Shown: positions 1 through 6,049 of the stretch, piece after piece
Layout: every line of letters begins with the position of its first letter
How positions within the stretch are numbered: position 1 is the first letter of the stretch
Assembly: GCA_003644895.1 (NCBI GenBank)
Contig: QNDO01000096.1
Coordinates: 1-6,049 of the forward strand
Source: Candidatus Hydrothermota bacterium
GTDB taxonomy: Bacteria; Hydrothermota; Hydrothermia; UBA1063
Length of the DNA stretch: 6,049 nucleotides
Direction of reading: 5' to 3'
Notes under the pieces: model-generated
What the model was told of the DNA's origin: nothing
Database searches by the model: none
What the model saw: the letters and a program-made list of their open reading frames with translations, nothing else
Translations under genes and position numbers: made by a program

Positions 1-57
1 TGCTTCAGCTATTCTGAATCGAGTAACATCTTTTATGTTTTTTAATAATATTCTCAT
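1..57 (-). CDS. Possible 5' end of a downstream gene overlapping tsaE, cut by window edge
   Basis: In a third minus-strand frame an ATG at 57-55 opens a reading frame that stays open for 19 codons to the edge, starting MRILLKNIKDV. A GGAG lies immediately before the ATG, too close for a normal ribosome binding site. If real, it would overlap tsaE by 53 bp, much more than the 4-11 bp overlaps elsewhere here. I do not recognise the peptide; in particular it does not look like the start of TsaB. The alternative is that the next gene starts beyond the window and this frame is open by chance. Confidence 0.22.
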   Translation of the reverse strand, partial: MRILLKNIKDVTRFRIAEA

Positions 58-481
58 CTCCTAACTCTATTTTAATCTTCCTCTTGGTTTTACCTATAAT
101 CTCTATTTCTATTTTGATGGTCTCCGAGGGTAAAAAATTCTCTACCACCTCTGGCCACTCAATGAGTTTAATGGCTTCTTTGTCCTCAAGCAGGTCAAAA
201 AAACCAGAGAGGAAAACTTCTTCACTGTATTTTATACGGAAGAAATCGATATGATACAATTTTGTTTCCTCATCTTCAAAAACATTAATTATTGTAAAAC
301 TGGGGCTTCTTACACCCTTTATACCAAAATAATCCGCAAAACCTCTCACAAATTCCGTTTTCCCCGCACCCAGCTCTCCTTTAAGGATTATTACACTCCC
401 CGCATCAACATATTGTGCCAGACATCTGGCCACTTTTCTGGTTTCACGGGGTGAATAGGTTAATATTTCCAATTTACTCAT
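5..481 (-). CDS. tsaE: tRNA threonylcarbamoyladenosine biosynthesis ATPase TsaE
   Basis: TsaE is the small P-loop ATPase that works with TsaB and TsaD in making the t6A modification at position 37 of ANN-decoding tRNAs. The 158-residue protein shows a Walker A motif GELGAGKT (35-42), the SPSFT switch-like segment (59-63), the YHIDFFR segment (76-82) corresponding to the family's YHxDxYR, and the IEWPE segment (107-111) typical of TsaE. A hydrophilic basic tail (about 141-158) extends beyond the conserved core. The ATG overlaps the ptsI stop within ATGAGTAA (8 bp). No Shine-Dalgarno is seen in the preceding bases, so translation probably depends on ribosomes ending on ptsI. tsaB and tsaD are not visible in the window. 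Identification is firm from the motif set and length. Confidence 0.96.
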   Translation of the reverse strand: MSKLEILTYSPRETRKVARCLAQYVDAGSVIILKGELGAGKTEFVRGFADYFGIKGVRSPSFTIINVFEDEETKLYHIDFFRIKYSEEVFLSGFFDLLEDKEAIKLIEWPEVVENFLPSETIKIEIEIIGKTKRKIKIELGDENIIKKHKRCYSIQNS

Positions 482-2204
482 AAAATTCGAGGATGTAAGG
501 AGCTCTTTCTTTTAGGTATTCGTAGACAAGGGATTTCACCTCAGAAGGGGTTTTCAAATTCAACGCCTTTTCCACAATATTTTCTGCCTCTTTGAATTCA
601 ATATTTCTTATAAGTTTTTTAGTTTCCAGTATCAGGGATGGAGTCAGGGAAAGTTCGTCCACTCCAATACCAACAAGAAGGATTATCCCGTACGGGTCAG
701 AAGAAATCTCTCCACATACATCAACTATAAGGTTCTTCTTCCGTCCCACATCTGTAACATATTTTATCATATAAATCACACTGGGATGTAAATGACTAAA
801 AAGATATGAAATCCGCGGGTTTTTCCTGTCAACAGCAAGGGTATATTGGGTTATATCGTTTGTTCCTATACTCACAAAATCCAGCATATCAGCCATTTTA
901 TCAAGGACAAACACAAGAGAGGGAACTTCCACCATAATTCCAAATTTAGGCTGCTGAAATTTGTATCCCTCCTGTTCCAGTTCTTTCTTAACCTTAAGGA
1001 AAAATTTCTTTGTTTCCACTACTTCTTCATGGCAGCACACCATGGGAATCATAAATCTGATATTACCCAGATCATTTGCCCGCATAATGGCTCTCAACTG
1101 TGTTCGGAATAAATCTTTTCTTTGAAGGAGTAATCTTATCCCCCTCAAGCCCAAGAAGGGATTTCTTTCATAATAATTATCAATAGCTTTATCTCCGCCA
1201 ATATCAAAAGCTCTGATAGTCAGAGGAAAAGGATACAGTTTATGAGCAACCTCCCTGTAAATCTCATACTGTCTTTCCTCATCATCTTTCACACTGTAAA
1301 AGAGAAGTTCTGTTCTGAAAAGACCCACACCATAATCTCCTATTTCTTTCACAAGTTCAATTTCCTCAGGTATATCTATATTAGCCATAAGTACAAATTC
1401 TCTTCCATCAAGGGTAGCAGCTGGTAATTCCTTTATTTCACTAAGTCCCTGTTCGTACTTTATATAATCCTCCTGAAGTTTTTGATAGTGGGCAAGGGTA
1501 GCATCCTGAGGATTTGCAATTACAAGTCCTTTGGCACCATCAACTATCACCATGTCACCATTGGCTATCCTTTTTGTTGCGTTTTCCACACCAAAAACGG
1601 CTATTATTTTATAATCTCTAAAGATTATAGCTGCGTGTGAAGTTTTCCCTCCACCCTCCACAATCACGGCTTTAACCCCTCTTTTCAATATTTCAACTGC
1701 TTCATCCACAGCGACATCATCGGTCACGATTATCTTATCCTCTTCCCTTACCTTTCTTTTTTCGAGATTCTTGATACCTTTAAGTAGATCTCTTCCTAAT
1801 TTCCTGATTTCCTGAGCTCTGTCTTTCAGATACTGGGTGCCGAATTTTTCAAGCTGCTCGGCTTTTTGTCCTATAATATGGTAGATGGCAAACTCTGCAG
1901 TTCTTCTTTTCTCCTTGATTAAATCCATCACCTGCTTCTCAAGTTCAACATCTTTCAAAATACTAATCTGTACATCGATCAGCTTCACTATTTCCTCTGG
2001 TAGATCCACCTTAGCAAGTTCCAGATCCTTCACAAGGTTATCCCTCACCTTCTTAAAGAGTTCTATTTCTTTTTCAATTTCTTCAACACTAATTTTACGT
2101 GAATCTACATGAATCTCACCTATTCTCCAGACAGTTGCTTCACCAATGAGTATTCCCGGTGAAATAGGAATACCCTTCAACACTATTTCACTCTTACTCT
2201 TCAC
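474..2204 (-). CDS. ptsI: PTS Enzyme I (phosphoenolpyruvate-protein phosphotransferase)
   Basis: Enzyme I autophosphorylates from phosphoenolpyruvate and passes the phosphate to His15 of HPr. I choose the GTG at 2204 because of the strong GGAGGAGG 6 bases upstream; this gives 576 residues, almost the E. coli length, beginning just before the family-typical KGIPISPG. An in-frame TTG at 2222 would add six residues (starting MWRRAS) but has no suitable site. From the GTG: N-terminal domain with the helical HPr-binding part about 1-140; phospho-His domain about 155-235 with GGKTSHAAI and active His190 (codon 1635-1637); C-terminal PEP-binding barrel about 245-545. In the barrel are GLFRTELLF, Arg331 in RAFDIGGDK, Arg354 in NPFLGLRGIR, metal-ligand Glu425 in MVEVPS, the SIGTNDITQYTLAVDR motif with Asp450, and catalytic Cys497 in DVCGEIS. 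All key residues are intact, so it should be active. It overlaps ptsH by 11 bp and tsaE by 8 bp. Confidence 0.97.
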   Translation of the reverse strand: MKSKSEIVLKGIPISPGILIGEATVWRIGEIHVDSRKISVEEIEKEIELFKKVRDNLVKDLELAKVDLPEEIVKLIDVQISILKDVELEKQVMDLIKEKRRTAEFAIYHIIGQKAEQLEKFGTQYLKDRAQEIRKLGRDLLKGIKNLEKRKVREEDKIIVTDDVAVDEAVEILKRGVKAVIVEGGGKTSHAAIIFRDYKIIAVFGVENATKRIANGDMVIVDGAKGLVIANPQDATLAHYQKLQEDYIKYEQGLSEIKELPAATLDGREFVLMANIDIPEEIELVKEIGDYGVGLFRTELLFYSVKDDEERQYEIYREVAHKLYPFPLTIRAFDIGGDKAIDNYYERNPFLGLRGIRLLLQRKDLFRTQLRAIMRANDLGNIRFMIPMVCCHEEVVETKKFFLKVKKELEQEGYKFQQPKFGIMVEVPSLVFVLDKMADMLDFVSIGTNDITQYTLAVDRKNPRISYLFSHLHPSVIYMIKYVTDVGRKKNLIVDVCGEISSDPYGIILLVGIGVDELSLTPSLILETKKLIRNIEFKEAENIVEKALNLKTPSEVKSLVYEYLKERAPYILEFYE

Positions 2205-2460
2205 CGAAGCCCTCCTCCACAAGTTTTGTCAGTGCCTCTATTGCCTCATCCTCATCAGGCCCCTCTGTACGGATGATTATTTCGGTTCCCTTTGGTGCTA
2301 CAAGCATCATGAGACCTAAAATACTTTTACCATTAACCTCCATACCGTCCTTTTCAACAGTAACTTCTGATTGAAATTGACTCGCAGTTTCAGCAAAAAG
2401 AGTCGCGGGTCTTGCATGTATACCAAGCTTATTTGGGACCATCACCTTCTTCTCTCTCAT
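2194..2460 (-). CDS. ptsH: Phosphocarrier protein HPr
   Basis: HPr takes a phosphoryl group from Enzyme I and passes it to PTS EIIA domains or to regulatory targets in the cytoplasm. The 88-residue product has the normal length. His15 lies in the active-site motif GIHARPA (13-19; the His codon is at 2416-2418), with Arg17 that stabilises phospho-His. The Ser46 site is also present in NGKSILGLMML (43-53; Ser codon 2323-2325), the site that HPr kinase/phosphorylase modifies in organisms that have it. No HPr kinase is visible in this window, so the regulatory use of Ser46 is unproven. The ATG overlaps the ylxP stop as ATGA and has no strong Shine-Dalgarno of its own, which points to reinitiation after ylxP. 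The 3' end encodes EEGFGEE and doubles as the ribosome binding site for ptsI. It could act in a regulatory PTS rather than sugar uptake, since no EII gene is seen. Confidence 0.97.
   Translation of the reverse strand: MREKKVMVPNKLGIHARPATLFAETASQFQSEVTVEKDGMEVNGKSILGLMMLVAPKGTEIIIRTEGPDEDEAIEALTKLVEEGFGEE
2211..2218 (-). promoter_or_regulatory. Strong ribosome binding site that sets the ptsI start
   Basis: The minus strand reads GGAGGAGG here, a near-perfect anti-16S match, followed by 6 bases (GCTTCG) and GTG at 2204-2202. It lies within the last codons of ptsH. It favours this GTG over the in-frame TTG at 2222, which lies upstream of the site itself. Confidence 0.75.
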
Positions 2461-2738
2461 AGAAATTCTAACCTATAATCCAGTATCTGGACATCATGTT
2501 CTCTCTCCACAAAATTCACCACCTGTGAAAGTATTGAATTGGACAGATTTCCTCTATTAGATACATGTGCAACAGCAAGCTGAGCCCTTCTCCAAACATC
2601 CTGGTCATCTATCTCAGAAACTGAAACGTTAAATTTGTTACGAATTCTATCTTTTAATCTCTTGAGAATTCCACGTTTATCCTTGAGCGAATTTGAAGCA
2701 GGAATATACAGGTCCAGGATCAAAACCCCAACCAGCAT
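2457..2738 (-). CDS. ylxP: DUF503 family protein, YlxP-like
   Basis: This is a 93-residue protein of the DUF503 family, whose Bacillus member ylxP also lies directly after infB. Its biochemical role is not established; the constant company of infB and, usually, rbfA has suggested a link to ribosome or translation function. The family signature is clear: a hydrophobic first strand (LVGVLILDLYIP), then SLKDKRGILKRLKDRIRNKFNVSVSE in two steps (about 17-42), then a D-x-QD-x-W-x-RA-type segment (about 44-52) and an AVAHVSN segment. The length is normal and there is no signal peptide or membrane span. The ATG lies 2 bases after the infB stop and has a good Shine-Dalgarno (GAGGT, 2745-2749, 6 bases away) sitting in the last codons of infB. 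Its stop codon overlaps the ptsH start as ATGA. The family call is firm, the function is not. Confidence 0.9.
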   Translation of the reverse strand: MLVGVLILDLYIPASNSLKDKRGILKRLKDRIRNKFNVSVSEIDDQDVWRRAQLAVAHVSNRGNLSNSILSQVVNFVEREHDVQILDYRLEFL

Positions 2739-2740
2739 CC

Positions 2741-4876
2741 TTATACCTCAAATACCTCTTCAATGGTATACACCTCTAATATATCCCCCGCCTTTATTTT
2801 CTCAAATCCTTCAACCTTAATCCCACATTCATATCCAGCCTGAACTTCTCTTACATCCTCTTTGAATCTTTTGAGAGAACTTATTTTCCCTTCGTAGATA
2901 ACTTCGCCTTCCCTCTTGATTCTTACTTTTGCATCTCTTCTTACAACTCCATTCAATACATAACATCCGGCAACAGTGCCCACTTTGGGGACTCTAAAGA
3001 CCTGTCTAACTTCAACGGTCCCCAGTTCTACTTCCTTAAGGACGGGCTCTATAAGCCCTTTTAGCATCTTCTCAACATCTTCAAGCAAATCATATATAAC
3101 CCGATACACTTTTATGGTAACACCGAGCTCTTTAGCCTTCTCTCTTGCTCTTGGATCAATATTTGTATTGAATGCGAGGACGACTCCCTGAGCAGTGTAT
3201 GTAAGTTCCACATCTCCCTCAGTAACAGCCCCAACGCCTGCATAAAGTATGTAAGGTTTTACATCCTTCACTTGCATATTTGCAAGTGAATCTGATATGG
3301 CCTCAGCAGAACCTCTACAATCTGCCTTAATTACCACGGGCAGCTCCTTAAGTTCTCCCGACTTGATTCTTTCTTCAAGTTTTTTGAGAATCAATATTGA
3401 TTCTCCTCGGGCCATTTGCTGTTTTTTGATAGCTCTTCTCTCCTCCGCAACTTTTTTAGCTTCATTATCAGATTCATAAACCTCAAATTTATCACCTACC
3501 TCTGGTAGCTCCTCAAAGCCCTGAACAAGTACAGGTGTTGAGGGTCCAGCTTCCTGGATTCTTTCCCCATTTTCATTGTACATAGCTCTCACCCTTCCAA
3601 ATACCGTACCTGCCACAAAATAATCCCGCATTCGAAGAGTCCCTCTCTGAACCAGAACAGTCCCTACTGGTCCTTTGCCTTTGTCAAGTTTGGACTCCAG
3701 GATTACTCCTTTTGCCAGACCTTTTGAAGTGGATCTAAGCTCAAGCTCCTCTGCTTTGATGAGTATTGCCTCAAGAAGTTCTCCCACGTTTTGCCCGGTT
3801 TTGGCAGAAACTTCAACCATAATAGTGTCTCCACCCCACTCTTCAGGTATGAGACCCTGCTGGGAAAGCTCTCTTTTAACTCTTTCCGGCTCTGCATCTG
3901 GCAGATCTATCTTATTAATTGCAACGATAATGGGAACTCTTGCGGATTTGGCATGATTAATAGCTTCCACAGTCTGTTCCTTAACTCCCTCATTGGCGGC
4001 AACTACCAGAATAACAATATCCGTGACTTGAGCACCACGAGCCCTCATGGCGGTAAAGGCTTCATGCCCCGGTGTATCTATGAATGTTATCTTATGACCT
4101 TCATATTCTACCTGATATGCCCCTATATGCTGTGTGATTTGTCCAAACTCATTCTCAGCTACATGGGATTTACGAATGTAATCAAGAAGAGTTGTCTTCC
4201 CGTGATCCACGTGACCCATAACAGCTACCACAGGTGGTCTAGGTTCCAATTCTCCCTCTTCAATTTCCTCTTCTCTCTCCTCCACCATCTCTTCTTCAAA
4301 ACTCACATCATATCCAAACTCATCCGCAAGAATGGTTAAACTCTCCTCATCAAGTGCCTGGTTTATAGTAACCAGCATACCCATGGAGAAGGCCTTTTGA
4401 ACCACTTCTACAGGTTCAACGCCTATCATCTTAGCAAATTCCTGGACAGTGAGTCTTCCACCTGGTATTATTAATATAGGCCTACCCTCTTCTTCAACTT
4501 CCTCTTTAGGTTTTTTGTGTGGTTTCTTCTTCTTTGGTCTCTCATGTCCTTTCTCCATTTCATGAAGTGTTTTCTTCACCCTCTCTTCCGCCTTCATTCT
4601 CTCTCTTTTCTTTTTGGCAACCTTCTTCTCTTTTTCTTCTTCCTCTTCACCCCATATTTTTTTCTTTCTTTCGAGAAGCTGGCGCTCCTGATTTCTCACC
4701 TTGCTGAGCTTTTCCTTGATTGCTTTCTCCATCTCTGGAGTAACAGAAGCCTTTGGAGATTTGATGTCGAAGCCCAACTCCTGGAGGAGAGAAACAAGAG
4801 CAGTATTGGATAAGCCATATTTTCTTGCAAGGTCTCCTATTTTTTTCTGAGATTTATCTATATCCTTATTTCGCAT
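2741..4876 (-). CDS. infB: Translation initiation factor IF-2
   Basis: IF-2 is the GTPase that brings initiator fMet-tRNA to the 30S subunit and promotes 50S joining. The 711-residue product has a first IF2_N domain at about 11-55, a very charged Lys/Glu linker at about 56-132, a second IF2_N-like domain at about 141-195, then an acidic stretch before the G domain. G motifs are all visible: G1 GHVDHGKT 221-228, switch I ITQHIGAY 247-254, G3 DTPGH 267-271, G4 NKID 321-324, G5 SAK 357-359. Domains II and III follow, and the C-terminal fMet-tRNA-binding domain is recognisable from VAGCYV (635-640) and SLKRFKEDV (667-675). The residue just before ITQ is Gln246, where Gly is usual. The ATG start overlaps the nusA stop by 11 bp; a GAGG lies 12 bases upstream (4889-4892), a rather long spacing, so coupling to nusA translation is likely. 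The N-terminal region is shorter than in E. coli IF-2 but normal for many bacteria. Confidence 0.98.
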   Translation of the reverse strand: MRNKDIDKSQKKIGDLARKYGLSNTALVSLLQELGFDIKSPKASVTPEMEKAIKEKLSKVRNQERQLLERKKKIWGEEEEEKEKKVAKKKRERMKAEERVKKTLHEMEKGHERPKKKKPHKKPKEEVEEEGRPILIIPGGRLTVQEFAKMIGVEPVEVVQKAFSMGMLVTINQALDEESLTILADEFGYDVSFEEEMVEEREEEIEEGELEPRPPVVAVMGHVDHGKTTLLDYIRKSHVAENEFGQITQHIGAYQVEYEGHKITFIDTPGHEAFTAMRARGAQVTDIVILVVAANEGVKEQTVEAINHAKSARVPIIVAINKIDLPDAEPERVKRELSQQGLIPEEWGGDTIMVEVSAKTGQNVGELLEAILIKAEELELRSTSKGLAKGVILESKLDKGKGPVGTVLVQRGTLRMRDYFVAGTVFGRVRAMYNENGERIQEAGPSTPVLVQGFEELPEVGDKFEVYESDNEAKKVAEERRAIKKQQMARGESILILKKLEERIKSGELKELPVVIKADCRGSAEAISDSLANMQVKDVKPYILYAGVGAVTEGDVELTYTAQGVVLAFNTNIDPRAREKAKELGVTIKVYRVIYDLLEDVEKMLKGLIEPVLKEVELGTVEVRQVFRVPKVGTVAGCYVLNGVVRRDAKVRIKREGEVIYEGKISSLKRFKEDVREVQAGYECGIKVEGFEKIKAGDILEVYTIEEVFEV
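2745..2749 (-). promoter_or_regulatory. Ribosome binding site of ylxP inside the end of infB
   Basis: On the minus strand GAGGT is followed by 6 bases (including the infB stop TAA) and then ATG at 2738. It sits in the final codons of infB, so ribosomes finishing IF-2 are placed next to the ylxP start. This supports the chosen ATG and translational coupling. Confidence 0.65.
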
Positions 4877-6049
4877 TTTTCTTCTTTTCCTCTAATTTTG
4901 ACTCGATCTCCTCAAGGAGTTTATAAGCTGTTTGCTCATCTATACCCTCGATATTGAGGAGTTCAGCCAGGGAAGGTACCTCCTTAAATACATATTTACC
5001 TGCTGTTCTGAGTGCCTCCAAGGTTTTCTCACTCAAACTTTCAAGCTCCAGAAGTGAAACCGCTTCAGAAGGAAGCTTGGCTTCACTCAGGGGGAACACA
5101 TATATCTCCTTCCCAACCAGTTTGGAGGCCAGAATTACATTTTGAGCATCCTGACCCTTTGCATTTGCTATATCTTCATCCTTTACCACAGCTACCAGAT
5201 GATCATCCTCTTCAAAAACTATCAGAGGATCCACCGGAGCGAGAGCATTTGCAGCGAATCTCAAAAGATTGTTGCTCCATCTCACCACATCTATTTTTTC
5301 ACCAGAAAGCTGTTTTACAAGGGTCTGAATTCTTTTTCCCTTTACTCCTATACATGCACCTACGGGGTCCACCTTGGGATTCTTTGATCTTACAGCTACT
5401 TTAGCTCTCTTGCCAGGTATTCTAGCTACTGCTTTGACCTCCACTGTTCCATCCACAACCTCTGGAACCTCTTCTTCTACAAGTCGTCGCAGAAAGTCAG
5501 GATGGGTTCGGGAAAGAACGACCTGCTGGAATCTACGAGACTCATCTACCTTCAAAATAAGTGCTTTAAGGTCTCCACCCTGTTTGTACTTTTCACCAGG
5601 AATCTGTTCTTCAGGTGGGAGTATTGCCTCTGCGTTGCCTAAGCTTACGTATACTCCGGTTTTATCAACTTTCTGGATTGTACCTTTAATTATCTCCCCT
5701 ATTCTCTGGGAGAAATCTTTGTAGATGTATTGCTTTTCAGCCTCTCTAATCCTCTGGAGGAAAAGATTCTGAATCTTATATACTGTTCCTCTTCCGAAGA
5801 AACTGAGATCAACAGGAACCTTCACCTTTGCGCCTATATATATGTCCGGATTATACTTCTTGGCCTCTTCCACAGAAATATCTCTATCCGGATCCTCAAC
5901 ATCTTTCTTCACTTCCTTTTCTACGGTGATCTGAACAATTCCTCGCTTTGGTTCTATTTCCACTTCCACAGGATAATCCTGCCCCTTTTTCTTTTTTATA
6001 GAATAAATAATAGAATCCTTGAGTGTCGAGATTACAAACTCCCTTGTAA
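4866..6049 (-). CDS. nusA: Transcription termination/antitermination factor NusA, 5' end cut by window edge
   Basis: NusA binds RNA polymerase and nascent RNA in the cytoplasm and modulates pausing, termination and antitermination. The frame stays open to the window edge, giving 393 visible residues; the true start lies beyond it, probably only a few codons away judging from the family N-terminus. Visible numbering: RNAP-binding N-terminal domain about 1-105, ending in the family-typical LQRIREAEK; S1 domain about 115-185; KH1 about 205-260 with an intact GVKG loop at 234-237 followed by KRIQ and GEKIDVV; KH2 about 285-320; and a short C-terminal helix-hairpin-helix-like segment about 330-383 with a Lys-rich tail. 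The KH2 loop reads GQDA (298-301) where the family normally has a GKxG type loop, so its RNA contact may be altered. The GTG at 5969 is not the start, because upstream in-frame residues continue the N-terminal domain. The stop overlaps infB by 11 bp. The identification is secure; the altered loop's effect is inference. Confidence 0.96.
   Translation of the reverse strand, partial: TREFVISTLKDSIIYSIKKKKGQDYPVEVEIEPKRGIVQITVEKEVKKDVEDPDRDISVEEAKKYNPDIYIGAKVKVPVDLSFFGRGTVYKIQNLFLQRIREAEKQYIYKDFSQRIGEIIKGTIQKVDKTGVYVSLGNAEAILPPEEQIPGEKYKQGGDLKALILKVDESRRFQQVVLSRTHPDFLRRLVEEEVPEVVDGTVEVKAVARIPGKRAKVAVRSKNPKVDPVGACIGVKGKRIQTLVKQLSGEKIDVVRWSNNLLRFAANALAPVDPLIVFEEDDHLVAVVKDEDIANAKGQDAQNVILASKLVGKEIYVFPLSEAKLPSEAVSLLELESLSEKTLEALRTAGKYVFKEVPSLAELLNIEGIDEQTAYKLLEEIESKLEEKKKNAK

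Noticed and set aside
2205..2222. TTG at 2222 as the start of ptsI
   Set aside because: The strong GGAGGAGG lies downstream of this TTG and at correct spacing from the GTG at 2204; the extra residues are not typical of Enzyme I.
3257..3292. Short inverted-repeat-looking sequence (ACTTGCA...TGCAAGT) as a terminator or regulatory hairpin
   Set aside because: It lies inside infB domain III coding sequence, has no following T run in the direction of transcription, and the residues it encodes fit the protein.
3703..3897. 64-codon minus-strand frame within infB
   Set aside because: It is out of frame inside the IF-2 G domain and domain II region, with no recognisable product.
3791..4339. 182-codon plus-strand open frame opposite infB
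   Set aside because: It lies entirely antisense to the conserved G domain of IF-2 and its translation is a Phe/Leu/Ser/His-rich mix with no recognisable motif; it is a shadow of the real gene.
4517..4813. Plus-strand open frames with Phe/Leu-rich, membrane-like translations
   Set aside because: These are the complement of the Lys/Glu-rich IF-2 linker; polypyrimidine sequence translates as Phe, Leu and Ser and mimics membrane segments.
5012..5404. 130-codon plus-strand open frame opposite nusA
   Set aside because: Antisense to the NusA KH domains, with no family motif and no independent ribosome binding site supporting it.
5967..5969. GTG at 5969 as the start of nusA
   Set aside because: The frame remains open to the edge and the upstream residues continue the normal NusA N-terminal domain, so the gene is simply cut by the window.
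1..6049. tRNA or rRNA genes, CRISPR arrays, insertion sequences, promoters or intrinsic terminators
   Set aside because: Coding sequence covers essentially the whole window with only 2 bp between genes, and I saw no repeated spacer pattern, cloverleaf or transposase.

Overview
This window is a densely packed, single-strand bacterial gene cluster. All six recognisable genes lie on the minus strand, so transcription runs from the high-coordinate end to the low-coordinate end: nusA (5' end cut by the window), infB, a DUF503/ylxP gene, ptsH (HPr), ptsI (Enzyme I) and tsaE. A possible start of a seventh gene lies at the low-coordinate edge. The sequence is AT-leaning and the proteins are rich in Lys, Glu, Arg, Ile and Val. 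This suggests a bacterium from a poorly characterised, possibly thermophilic lineage, for example a candidate phylum of the WOR-3 kind. That placement is an impression from composition and gene order, not a measurement.

Layout in reading order. From the right edge to 4866 is NusA, the transcription elongation, termination and antitermination factor. It overlaps by 11 bp with infB (translation initiation factor IF-2, 4876-2741). Two bases later comes ylxP (DUF503, 2738-2457), the usual neighbour of infB. Its stop shares an ATGA with the start of ptsH (2460-2194). The last codons of ptsH carry a strong Shine-Dalgarno that drives ptsI from a GTG at 2204. ptsI ends at 474 and overlaps tsaE (481-5) by 8 bp. 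The only untranslated space between these genes is 2 bp, so no internal promoter, terminator, RNA gene or repeat is expected, and I see none.

Functionally the window joins three things that usually sit apart. The first is the conserved nusA-infB-ylxP transcription/translation block. The second is the pair of general phosphotransferase-system (PTS) proteins, HPr and EI, with all phosphorylation residues present. The third is TsaE, the ATPase of the tRNA t6A modification pathway. The ylxR gene expected between nusA and infB is absent, and where rbfA usually follows ylxP there is the PTS pair. The tight overlaps suggest co-transcription and translational coupling of general PTS components with core expression machinery.

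I do not see a wholly new system here. The most interesting points are the unusual operon membership of HPr and EI, a degenerate second KH-domain loop in NusA, an unusual residue in the IF-2 switch I region, and a possible overlapping start of a downstream gene.
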